Assembly (NCBI RefSeq): GCF_001512285.1
Contig: NZ_LNUV01000001.1
Span: forward strand, 1 to 64,000
Length of the DNA: 64,000 nt
DNA from: Arthrobacter sp. EpRS71
GTDB taxonomy: Bacteria; Actinomycetota; Actinomycetes; Actinomycetales; Micrococcaceae
Direction: 5' to 3'
The position numbers and the translations under genes are program-made. Shown piece by piece: positions 25,996 to 34,316 of this stretch (the first letter of the stretch is position 1; the number at the start of each line of letters is the position of its first letter). The notes below the pieces were generated by a model, which did no database searches, was not told the origin of the DNA, and saw only the letters and a list, made by a program, of their open reading frames with translations.

Positions 25996-26919
25996 ATGGA
26001 AATGGACCCCCGCAGGCTGCTGGTTCTTCTGGCTGTTGCCCGCACCGGAGGCGTTCTGGCGGCAGCTGATGAATTGCGGATAACGCCGTCCGCAGTGTCG
26101 CAGCAACTCAGCAAACTCGAGCACGAGGCGGGCCAGGCCTTACTCCTGCGGACCCCCAAAGGGTCAGTGCTCACACCCGCCGGACTGGCCATGGCAGAGG
26201 CAGGGGAAGAAATAGAACGGGCGCTCAACGTCGCCCGCGCCCGGATGCACAGTGAAGTCAATATTGCTGGAGTGGTGCGGGTGGGTGGCTTCACCAGCTT
26301 CATGCGCACCGTTGTGATTCCTCGACTCCCCGAATGGCGCAGCCAGTACCCCCAGCTGCAGATCCAGATCGTTGAGGACGGTTTCCCGGCACTGATGCGG
26401 CTGCTTCGTCAACGGCAGCTCGATGCCGTAGTGATTGAACAGGACTCGACGGCGGCCGAACAACGTCCCATGGCGGCCGGAATGGTTCAGGAACCCCTCC
26501 TGGACGAGCCCTGGAAGCTGGTGGTGCCTGCAGGGAGCCTGCTCGGCACCGACAACATAGACCTCAGCCGCCTGCACTTGCCGTGGCTGGGAGTGGAACC
26601 GTCCGCAGCAAACACCGCCGTGCTCGGACGCCTCCGCCACTCCACGGGCACCCGGATAGAGACTGTTCACCAGTACCACGACACCCTCACCGCACTGGCA
26701 CTCGTCGCCGCCGGCGAAGGAGTGGCCATTGTGCCCACCCTCGCCCTAACAGGCGTGGTCCACGATCAGGTGGACATCCTGGACGTTCCCGGTTTGGGGA
26801 CCCGGCACATCGCGCTGCGCCGCTTCGACCGCCGAAAAGCAGCCAGCTTGCCTGTGGACACCGTGGCCCGCCTGCTCCGGGAATCCGCGGCTGCGTTCGA
26901 TACCCGTTCAGGCGCCTGA
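25996..26919 (+). CDS. LysR-family transcriptional regulator
   Basis: 307 residues. N-terminal winged helix-turn-helix (VLAAADELRITPSAVSQQLS) and a LysR-type effector domain. ATG at 25996 follows TAGGAG by eight bases. It is divergent from the CBU_0592-like membrane gene, the usual arrangement for a LysR target, so that gene may be regulated by it. Confidence 0.9.
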   Translation: MEMDPRRLLVLLAVARTGGVLAAADELRITPSAVSQQLSKLEHEAGQALLLRTPKGSVLTPAGLAMAEAGEEIERALNVARARMHSEVNIAGVVRVGGFTSFMRTVVIPRLPEWRSQYPQLQIQIVEDGFPALMRLLRQRQLDAVVIEQDSTAAEQRPMAAGMVQEPLLDEPWKLVVPAGSLLGTDNIDLSRLHLPWLGVEPSAANTAVLGRLRHSTGTRIETVHQYHDTLTALALVAAGEGVAIVPTLALTGVVHDQVDILDVPGLGTRHIALRRFDRRKAASLPVDTVARLLRESAAAFDTRSGA

Positions 26920-26978
26920 CCGGTCCCGACTCGCAGACGGGACCGGCCGGCGTCGCCTAGTTGGGCTGCTGCATCTGG

Positions 26979-27016
26979 TTCAGTGCGGGTGTATCAGTTC
27001 AGTGCGGGCGTATCAG
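26979..27016. repeat. Tandem 19-bp duplication spanning the stop codon of the lyase gene
   Basis: TTCAGTGCGGGTGTATCAG (26979-26997) and TTCAGTGCGGGCGTATCAG (26998-27016) differ at one base. The second copy encodes the last residues DTPALN of the minus-strand gene; the first follows its stop. It looks like a recent slippage duplication of the gene end. Confidence 0.8.
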
Positions 27017-27773
27017 CAGGGACGACGCCCGAGCCATAAAGATCCGTGGCAAGATCCCGGAGGGCGCGCAGAGCCACCCGCTGGGTGAAGGGGCCGTAAG
27101 ACACACGGGCCACGCCCAGTTCCTGGAGTTCGGCTGCTGGGAGGGCGCCGGGCGCGCCGATGACGGAGAGTTTCCCGTGTCCGAGGCCCTCGACCAGAGG
27201 CTCGATGACCTCCCGGGTCATGGCGCCGGGCACGAAAACCAGCGCCGCGCCGGCGTCGAGGAACGCCCGACCCCTGGCGATGGCGTCCTCAATACTGTCC
27301 TTGATGGGACGGTCACCGCCGCGCGCAATAGCGTCAGTGCGTGCGTTCAGCTGGAACGCAATACCTTCGTCCGCAGCGGCCCCTATGATCGCCTGTACAC
27401 GGGCAACCGCCTCGTCGAAAGGCCGCAAGCGGTCTTCAACGTTCGCGCCAACCACGCCGATTCCAATAGCCCGGCGGATGGTCTCAGCCGGGTTCTCGAA
27501 GCCATCGTCCAGGTCCGCAGTGACCGGGTGATCCACGGCGTCGACAATTCGCTTGACCCCGTCCAACGCGACGTCCAACGGCATGGTTCCGTCGGCATAG
27601 CCAAAGGCGGCAGCAATGGAATGCCCTGCTGTGGCGATGGCCTTGGTTTCGGGAAGTTCCGCAATAGTGCGGGCACTGACGGCATCCCACACATTAACCA
27701 CACTGAGGATTTCCGGGGCTTCATGGAGGGCTTTCAGCTGCTGTGCGCGTGCCGCGGTGTTTGCTTCAGTCAT
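26994..27773 (-). CDS. Isocitrate lyase / PEP mutase superfamily protein
   Basis: 259 residues in the PEP mutase/isocitrate lyase TIM-barrel superfamily. Visible blocks: VNVWDAVSARTI, ATAGHSIAAAFGY, TADLDDGF and GANVEDR (metal and substrate region), and LNARTDA. Members cleave or rearrange C-C or C-P bonds of 2-oxo or hydroxy acids such as 2-methylisocitrate, oxaloacetate and phosphonopyruvate. The catalytic Cys of true isocitrate lyases is not evident, so I do not assign a substrate. Confidence 0.8.
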   Translation of the reverse strand: MTEANTAARAQQLKALHEAPEILSVVNVWDAVSARTIAELPETKAIATAGHSIAAAFGYADGTMPLDVALDGVKRIVDAVDHPVTADLDDGFENPAETIRRAIGIGVVGANVEDRLRPFDEAVARVQAIIGAAADEGIAFQLNARTDAIARGGDRPIKDSIEDAIARGRAFLDAGAALVFVPGAMTREVIEPLVEGLGHGKLSVIGAPGALPAAELQELGVARVSYGPFTQRVALRALRDLATDLYGSGVVPADTPALN

Positions 27774-27896
27774 TGTTGTTCTCCGTCATCGTTGTCCGTC
27801 ATTCACGGGTGGAACCAGGCTCATTTGCCACCCACCAGCCTAGGCATAACGTCGCCTAACGCGGTACCAGGGGCCAGCAGAACCGGACGCCCGTGG

Positions 27897-29117
27897 CTAC
27901 GGACTTCCGAAGAACGTGGGCAGCGGGTCCACTGAATCCGCGCCCACCACACGGTTACGTCCCTGTGCTTTGGCTTCATACAGCGCGGCGTCTGCCACCC
28001 CGATCAAGAACTTCAGGTCCTGAGCTTTGGCTCCTGTGGACGTCACTCCATAGCTGACTGTGGGGTAGGGTAACCCCTCCGGATCTGCCCTGGCGGACAG
28101 GCGCCGACTGATCTCGGAGGCGATGGCCTCGGCCCGCTGTTGCGTTGCACCCGGTAAGAAAAGGATGAACTCTTCTCCGCCGTACCGGCCAACGAGGTCC
28201 GTTGACCTCACAGACGCAGTACAGGCCTCGGCGAAAGCACATAAGGCAGCGTCCCCGGCGGCATGCCCGTGCTCATCATTGACGGCTTTGAAATAGTCGA
28301 GGTCCCCAAGGATCAGGGCTGCGCCGCGGTGGTTTGCCGGACCTGCCAGTTCCTTTTCGGCCAGGTCCAGGAAGGCGCCCCTGTTGAGCAGCCCGGTCAG
28401 GTGGTCCCGTTCGGCGCGCTCCCGCAGCCTGGTGATCAGGTGGCTGTTGCTGAGCGCGTTGATGGTGAAGGACAGCGACACCAGGAGGATCAGATGCATC
28501 AGGGCCGCCGGCGCATAACCGAAGAACGTCCTGAACGAGTTGCCGTCCGGCCCTTCCACCACAAACGTGATGGCCCGGCCCAGATAGTACAGCGAGGTAA
28601 GGGCGGCGATGACGGCCAGGAACTTCGTTACCCGGGACTGGGCGGGCTTGGCGAACCACAACTCTGCAGCGGCCATGCCCAGGCCGGCCGCCGTCATGCC
28701 CAGGTACACCAAGCCGCCGGACCACAGGCTGGTCTCGGCGCCGTCCATCGCTGACGTGAGGCAGATGATCAGTGGAGCCGGCGCCAGCTGCCAACCACTG
28801 ACTTTGCGGCCGCGAAGGGTGCGTGCCCCTGCCCAGATGCTGAAGGCGCCAGCCACAATCAGGGCTTTGCCGGGCGGATTTGCCCAGGCCAGGAAGGAGG
28901 TTCCGTTCAGCAGGAAAGCGAAATTTCCGGCGAAGAAGAGAAGCAAGGCAACCCGCCACCAGCCGGTGCACGCTGACCTGTCGACGCACGCGGACCTGAG
29001 TCGCCTGGAGGAGACGGAGGCGAGCACTATGAGGGTCAGTGTGATCACCCCCAGAACCATCCTCACGGAGAACGGATCCAGGACTATGGCTCCCTCTTGC
29101 AAGGAGACTGCAACCAT
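27897..29117 (-). CDS. Membrane-bound diguanylate cyclase (GGDEF)
   Basis: 406 residues. The first 230 have about seven hydrophobic segments, and the C-terminal domain begins RDHLTGLLNRGAF and carries the active-site motif GRYGGEEF. Such proteins make cyclic di-GMP from GTP. The GGEEF motif is intact, so activity is plausible. I do not see the RxxD inhibitory site in the expected place. No EAL domain here or nearby. AGGAA precedes the ATG. Confidence 0.88.
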   Translation of the reverse strand: MVAVSLQEGAIVLDPFSVRMVLGVITLTLIVLASVSSRRLRSACVDRSACTGWWRVALLLFFAGNFAFLLNGTSFLAWANPPGKALIVAGAFSIWAGARTLRGRKVSGWQLAPAPLIICLTSAMDGAETSLWSGGLVYLGMTAAGLGMAAAELWFAKPAQSRVTKFLAVIAALTSLYYLGRAITFVVEGPDGNSFRTFFGYAPAALMHLILLVSLSFTINALSNSHLITRLRERAERDHLTGLLNRGAFLDLAEKELAGPANHRGAALILGDLDYFKAVNDEHGHAAGDAALCAFAEACTASVRSTDLVGRYGGEEFILFLPGATQQRAEAIASEISRRLSARADPEGLPYPTVSYGVTSTGAKAQDLKFLIGVADAALYEAKAQGRNRVVGADSVDPLPTFFGSP

Positions 29118-29427
29118 GGCTCGTTCCTGCTACCGGCCGACCACCGCGGAAATCGTTCCAGGTGGCCTCATGGCTCTTTGACCTCGTCAAACATCTGTCC
29201 CCCATTAAATTGTGGCGGTCCCTCTTGACCGCAAAACCACAGTCAAGCACGTTTCCACCCATAACAGGCATCGGTCACAACCCGCGAAAAGTTTTTTCGA
29301 TTTTCGCGTCACGATTAGGAGTTATGCCGCACTGTAACCGTAAGGGTTGTTCTTGCCTTGAATCGGACTATCCACATAAGCCCAAAAATCGTTGCTACCT
29401 GCACGCCCTGATGGTTCGATGGGGTTC
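29118..29427. other. 310-bp divergent intergenic region
   Basis: Separates the GGDEF gene from the BNR-repeat gene. It is AT-richer than its neighbours and carries an inverted repeat CGCGAAAA (29283-29290) / TTTTCGCG (29301-29308). A short Cys-rich frame from 29324 overlaps the next gene and is not supported as coding. Probably promoters and a regulator site. Confidence 0.5.
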
Positions 29428-30651
29428 ATGGCTACTTCAGAGAGTTACGTCATCGCGATCGGGACCAAGAAAGGCCTGTGGCTCGCAACCAGCCCGGACC
29501 GCAAAGGCTGGTCCCTCTCCGGCCCGCACTTCCTCATGAGTGAGATTCCCAGCATCGGGATAGATACAAGGGACGGCAAAACACGAATCATGGTGGGTGT
29601 CCGGTCTGAGCACTGGGGACCCACAGTGGCCCACTCGGACGACCTCGGCGTCACCTGGACCGAGCCCGAGCAGGGCGCCATCAAGTTTCCGGAAGGCACC
29701 GACGCCGCGTTGGAGCGCATCTGGCAGATATACCCGGACGCCGAGTCCCGTCCGGGCGTCGTGTGGGCCGGCTGCGAGCCGATTTCCGTATGGAAATCAA
29801 CCGACGGCGGCGAGCACTTCGAGCTGAACCGCGGACTCTGGGACCACCCCCATCGCAGTGATTGGGGAGCCGGCTACGGCGGTGCGGCGGCGCACTCCAT
29901 TGTGGTTGATCCTTCCGGGGAGAAAGTCCACGTCGCCATGAGCACCGGGGGCGTTTACAGATCACTCGACGGCGGCGCCTCCTGGGAGCCCCGCAACAAA
30001 GGAATTTCGGCCTACTTCATGCCCGATCCCAACCCCGAGTTCGGCCAGTGTGTCCACAAAATTGCGGCGGATGCCGCCGTCGAGGACCGTTTGTATGCGC
30101 AGAACCACCATGGCGTGTACCGCACGGACGATGGCGGCGAGAACTGGGACTCCATCGCGGACGGGCTACCCGCTGATTTTGGGTTCGTGATGCTGACTCA
30201 TCCTCGACGCGAGGGCACAGCCTGGGTAGTCCCCTTGAAGGCGGACGGCGAACGCATCCCACCGGGGAGCAAGCTCAGCGTCCACCGCACAGACGACGCC
30301 GGCGGGACATGGAAAGAACTGCACACAGGTCTGCCGGACCACGAATATAACGCCGTCCTGCGGGACGCGGCCTCCGTAGACACTGCCGAACCCACTGGCG
30401 TGTACTTCGGAACCCGCGGGGGCGACGTGTATGCCAGCGCTGACGAGGGCGAGACCTTTGCTGAAGTGGCATCTCACTTACCGGACGTGCTCTGCGTGCG
30501 TGCCGCCGTCGTGGTGGGGCGCCCGGCAGGGGCGGAAAACCCGCTGGCAGCGGCGGAAGCCACACTGGTGGCGGAAGCTGAAGAAATCGTCGAAGCGGCA
30601 GCGCAGACGCGCGACCCCGATTCCGAAGACCCAGCCACGGTGCCCGGTTAG
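29428..30651 (+). CDS. BNR/sialidase-like beta-propeller protein
   Basis: 407 residues without a signal peptide. Several BNR/Asp-box-like units are visible (WKSTDGGEHFE, YRSLDGGASWE, YRTDDGGENWD, HRTDDAGGTWK, YASADEGETFA), which form a beta-propeller. These WD40/YVTN/BNR-type proteins are common in actinobacteria and have no assigned reaction. ATG at 29428 is near the start of the first blade. It is followed after 7 bp by a MoaD/ThiS-like gene, a pairing that looks like a conserved operon. Confidence 0.78.
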   Translation: MATSESYVIAIGTKKGLWLATSPDRKGWSLSGPHFLMSEIPSIGIDTRDGKTRIMVGVRSEHWGPTVAHSDDLGVTWTEPEQGAIKFPEGTDAALERIWQIYPDAESRPGVVWAGCEPISVWKSTDGGEHFELNRGLWDHPHRSDWGAGYGGAAAHSIVVDPSGEKVHVAMSTGGVYRSLDGGASWEPRNKGISAYFMPDPNPEFGQCVHKIAADAAVEDRLYAQNHHGVYRTDDGGENWDSIADGLPADFGFVMLTHPRREGTAWVVPLKADGERIPPGSKLSVHRTDDAGGTWKELHTGLPDHEYNAVLRDAASVDTAEPTGVYFGTRGGDVYASADEGETFAEVASHLPDVLCVRAAVVVGRPAGAENPLAAAEATLVAEAEEIVEAAAQTRDPDSEDPATVPG

Positions 30652-30658
30652 GTCCGTC

Positions 30659-30946
30659 ATGGCTGACTTTACGGTCCTGTTGCCTGGTGTCCTGCAGCCA
30701 CTCGTCGGCGGACAGTCCTATCTGACTGCGTCCGCCGACGGGGCTGTGACCGTTGGACAGTTGCTGGATTCAGTGACCGAAGATTATCCGGTGCTGGCCA
30801 GGCGATTGCGTGATGAAACCGGAAAGCTCCGCCGTTTCGTGAATATTTACGTGAACGGTGACGAGGTCCGGCGTCTGAAGGGTCTTGAAACGGAGGTAGC
30901 GGCTGGCCAGGAGATTCTTATTGTCCAGTCCGTGGCCGGCGGCTGA
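30659..30946 (+). CDS. MoaD/ThiS-family ubiquitin-like protein
   Basis: 95 residues with a beta-grasp pattern (YLTASADGAVTVGQLLDSV, FVNIYVNGDEVRRLKGLET, EILIVQSVAGG). It ends in the Gly-Gly that is adenylated and thiocarboxylated in MoaD, ThiS and the Urm1-like carriers. No MoaE, ThiG or E1-like gene is adjacent. It starts 7 bp after the BNR-protein stop. Confidence 0.82.
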   Translation: MADFTVLLPGVLQPLVGGQSYLTASADGAVTVGQLLDSVTEDYPVLARRLRDETGKLRRFVNIYVNGDEVRRLKGLETEVAAGQEILIVQSVAGG

Positions 30947-30969
30947 GTGGGGTTTGGGGTCAAGCCGGT

Positions 30970-31206
30970 TCAGGCGACGCGCCAAACACTGCATTCGTCG
31001 GTATTGATGGCCTTCCTCATTCCGGAGGCGTGATCCATGATCCAGACGACGCCGATTCCCGGCGCTGTCTCTTGGACGCGCCCGCGGCGGATGACCACGT
31101 CATCATAGGCGGGTCCCACGGAAAGGCGAGCTTCAATCTCGTCTCCACGGTGGAGCTGGCTGATCGCGCGTATACGTACTGTGTGTGTTGTGGCTTCCTT
31201 CAACAT
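30970..31206 (-). CDS. Small hypothetical protein
   Basis: 78 residues from the ATG at 31206, which has an AGGAGG site at good distance. Mostly beta-strand-like (HTVRIRAISQLHRGDEIEAR, YDDVVIRRGRV, GVVWIMDHASGMRKAI). I do not recognise a family. Confidence 0.55.
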   Translation of the reverse strand: MLKEATTHTVRIRAISQLHRGDEIEARLSVGPAYDDVVIRRGRVQETAPGIGVVWIMDHASGMRKAINTDECSVWRVA

Positions 31207-31433
31207 GGTGGCCTCCTGGGCTGGAGCTTGTGCCTGCACTTGCCGGCTATTCCAGTGTGGCGCGGCAATGTTGCCACGGTATTTCGGCCCGGTTAGGGTC
31301 CCGTAAGCATTCCGGGATAGTTGGGTTTCCATGAGAACAGCCCCGCCTGCCGGTGTGGCTGGCTACCCGGTTGTAGCCTGATCTCGGTTGCTGAGACTCA
31401 CAGGAACCACAGGCTCCGGCTCAGGGAGATCGA

Positions 31434-34172
31434 ATGGGTGCGCTTCGGCAATCAATCGCGTTGTCAACAGGCTTGGTGGTGTTCGCCACCGGCCTCTTCT
31501 TTGTACAGACCCCTGCAACGGCGGTGCCGTCGCCCGGGCCGGAGAATCCGAACGTGCAGTTCGTGGAGGGCACACCGCACTCGGAGCATACGTTCGAGAC
31601 TCCGCCCGAACGGGCCACACCATTCAACACCGGCCCCGATTCCGGCATCGGTTCGGGCTCCGGCGCCGCGGCAGCCGGGCCCAGCGGCGATATCCGGGTA
31701 CGGCTGGTCACAGCCAAGCTCGCGGACAACACCAATACGGTGTCCATGACCAGTGCCGAGCAAGCCGTGGCCGCGTCCAGTAACTACTGGAAAGCGATGA
31801 CGGCCAACAAGCTGTCCATGACGGTGAACACCAAGGTTGCCGGTCACCAGTCCAGGGCGAAATCCACTGACAGCTACAGCACCATCATGTCCACCATCAC
31901 CAGCGAGCTGAATTGGACAGCAAGCCCGTACACGGCGCTGGTAATTTTCATTCCCCCGTCCACTCTGTCCGGGAACGCCCTCGGCGCCGGATACAGCAGC
32001 GGCAGCTACAGTGGCCGGGTGCTCCTGCCCCAGATCAGCGGGTTCACCAACAATGTGATGAGCCACGAGTTCGGGCATGTCATCGGCCTGATGCACGCGG
32101 ACGCCCTACAGTGCGGCAGCGGCGCGTCCGACGTCGGCGTTGACAGCAACGGTCGGTTCACGGATCCTTCGTGCTACATCCGGGAGTACGGCGACACCAC
32201 GGACATCATGGGTGCTGCCCAATACGAATCGCCTGTGGTGAGCAGCTCCCTTTGGGACTATGCCGGGCTCGGCCGGGGAGATGAAATCCGTGATGTTGGC
32301 GTTGCCACAGGCGCCAAGACCTACACGCTCAAACCTTGGGGCGGAACCGAAGCCCAGCGTGCCATCAAGTTCACCGATCCGGTCAGCAAAGAGGTGTACT
32401 ACCTTGAGCTGCGGCAGGCGGCCGGCTACGACAGCTACCTCGACGACTCTGGCAAGCCAGCCGGAAACAGGGGCGTCAAGATCGTCCAGCGCGGTGGAGC
32501 CACCATCGCTTCGTCCCTGATTCTCATGCCGTCCACCAAGCCATTCCCGGAACCTTGGTACGCCACCAAGCACGCATGGCAGGCCGGCAGCACTTTCACT
32601 ACCTATACCGGCACACAGGTGACCATCAATTCGGTATCTGCCACATCGGCGTCGGTCACTATTTTTGCCGATCCCAAGCTCACGGCGAAGATCCGCTTCT
32701 CGGTGGGCGACTTTGACGGCGACAAGCTCAGTGATGTTCTTTCCCGCGAGGCTGACGGTTCCCTGTTGCTGTATTCGGGTTTGCCCGGCAACAGACTCAA
32801 CAGCCCCCGGGAGGTCGGCTCGGGATGGAACATCTTCGACGCCATCACCGGGATCTCGGACTTTGATGGCGACGGCCGCGGGGACATCCTGGCGCGCACC
32901 AGCGACGGCGCGTTGTGGCTGTATCCGGGCAATGGAAGCGGCGGTTTCCTTGCCAAACGGCAGGTCGGATCCGGTTGGCAGGGATTCTCCAACCTCATCG
33001 GTGTGGGGGACTTCGACGGCGATGCCCGGCCCGACCTCATGGCCACCAAGCCCGATGGCAGCTTGTGGCTTTACCCCAGCGATGGCCAGGGAGGATTCCG
33101 GGCGTGGTCCCAGGTTGGCTCGGGCTGGAACGGCTTCACCAGCATCACCTCAGACGGTTCGTTCAGCGGTGCTGGACCCGGGTTGTTCGCAAGGGCGAGC
33201 GACGGCACTCTCTATCTGTACCCCGGAAACGGCTGGGGCGGGTTCGTGCCGCGCATCGCCGTCGGAAGTGGTTGGAACGCCGTGGGCGACATCGTGGGTG
33301 GGCAGGATTTCACGGGCGACGCGAAGTCGGATGTCCTGACGGCGACGTCGTCCGGAACCATGCGCCTCTACCCGGGCGACGGTTCGGGATTTGCCGACCG
33401 CATGCCGATCGGGGCCGGATGGAACCAGTTCAGCCAGGTCTGGGAAGCGGGAGATTTCGACGGCGATGCTGTCGCGGACATTCTTGCCCGCGGCACCAAT
33501 GGTGTGTTGTGGCTGTACCCGGGCAACGGTTCCGGCGGATTCCTGCCGAGAGTCCAGGTGGGCTCAGGGTGGGCCACGTTCACCTCGGTGCTCAGCGCAG
33601 GAGATTTCGACGGCGACGGTCACCCGGACCTTGTGGCGCGCACTTCCGACGGGGTGTTGTGGCTGTATCCAACGGATGGCCGCGGCCAGTTCCTGGCTCG
33701 AAAACAGATCGGCACAGGGTGGCAAGGGTTCACACAGATGCTCGCGCCGGGCGACTTCTCCGGCGACGGCAAAGCGGACCTTGTGGCGCGGGCTGCCGAT
33801 GGCAACCTGTGGCTGTACCCCGGTAACGGTTCCGGCGGTTTCCAGCCATGGCGCCAGATCGGAACCGGCTGGAACATTTTCAACGCCGTCCTGCAGGGTG
33901 GCGACTTCAACGGCGATGGCACGGAAGACATCATGGCCCGCGGAACGGATGGGGCACTGTGGCTCTACCCGGGCAACGGTAACGGGGGTTTCCTGGCTCG
34001 GACGTCCATGGGGTCGGGATGGAATATGTTCACTTCCTTCGCCGCCCTCGGAAATGGCTTTACCGGGACGGGGAATCCTTCCGTTGTTGGTGTAGCCGGC
34101 GATGGAGCCTTGTTCCTTTATGTCGGCACGGGCAAGGGCTCGTTCCAATCGGTGGTGCTGGATCCCAGGTAG
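31434..34172 (+). CDS. Secreted zinc-metalloprotease-like protein with C-terminal FG-GAP/VCBS repeats
   Basis: 912 residues. A signal peptide ends around residue 30 (ATAVPSP). A metzincin-type zinc motif HEFGHVIGLMH lies near residues 211-221. From about residue 424 nine or ten units of roughly 48 residues repeat, each with an Asp-rich calcium loop (DFDGDGRGDIL-like), a WLYPGNGSGG segment and a GSGW turn. These form a beta-propeller of the FG-GAP kind. Probably a secreted endopeptidase or adhesin; target unknown. GGGAG precedes the ATG. Confidence 0.82.
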   Translation: MGALRQSIALSTGLVVFATGLFFVQTPATAVPSPGPENPNVQFVEGTPHSEHTFETPPERATPFNTGPDSGIGSGSGAAAAGPSGDIRVRLVTAKLADNTNTVSMTSAEQAVAASSNYWKAMTANKLSMTVNTKVAGHQSRAKSTDSYSTIMSTITSELNWTASPYTALVIFIPPSTLSGNALGAGYSSGSYSGRVLLPQISGFTNNVMSHEFGHVIGLMHADALQCGSGASDVGVDSNGRFTDPSCYIREYGDTTDIMGAAQYESPVVSSSLWDYAGLGRGDEIRDVGVATGAKTYTLKPWGGTEAQRAIKFTDPVSKEVYYLELRQAAGYDSYLDDSGKPAGNRGVKIVQRGGATIASSLILMPSTKPFPEPWYATKHAWQAGSTFTTYTGTQVTINSVSATSASVTIFADPKLTAKIRFSVGDFDGDKLSDVLSREADGSLLLYSGLPGNRLNSPREVGSGWNIFDAITGISDFDGDGRGDILARTSDGALWLYPGNGSGGFLAKRQVGSGWQGFSNLIGVGDFDGDARPDLMATKPDGSLWLYPSDGQGGFRAWSQVGSGWNGFTSITSDGSFSGAGPGLFARASDGTLYLYPGNGWGGFVPRIAVGSGWNAVGDIVGGQDFTGDAKSDVLTATSSGTMRLYPGDGSGFADRMPIGAGWNQFSQVWEAGDFDGDAVADILARGTNGVLWLYPGNGSGGFLPRVQVGSGWATFTSVLSAGDFDGDGHPDLVARTSDGVLWLYPTDGRGQFLARKQIGTGWQGFTQMLAPGDFSGDGKADLVARAADGNLWLYPGNGSGGFQPWRQIGTGWNIFNAVLQGGDFNGDGTEDIMARGTDGALWLYPGNGNGGFLARTSMGSGWNMFTSFAALGNGFTGTGNPSVVGVAGDGALFLYVGTGKGSFQSVVLDPR

Positions 34173-34239
34173 GGGTTAGTGCCTTTCCCTGGCTGCGTTC
34201 CTGCCCAGTTGCTTCGGCTGGGCCTTGCCCGTGGGCAGC

Positions 34240-34277
34240 GAAATGCCCGGCACGTCAGGAGATGTGCCGGGCATTTC
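34240..34277. terminator. Bidirectional stem-loop terminator
   Basis: Perfect 14-bp arms GAAATGCCCGGCAC (34240-34253) and GTGCCGGGCATTTC (34264-34277). It lies between the convergent metalloprotease-like gene and MFS gene. Confidence 0.8.
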
Positions 34278-34316
34278 CGTGCTCCAAGCCAGGTAACCGG
34301 GCAGGAGCGTCGGGGT

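Noticed and set aside
29324..29539. Cys-rich short frame beginning CNRKGCSC upstream of and overlapping the BNR gene
   Set aside because: TAGGAG precedes it, but most of its length overlaps the BNR gene in another frame and no family is recognisable; no evidence of translation.
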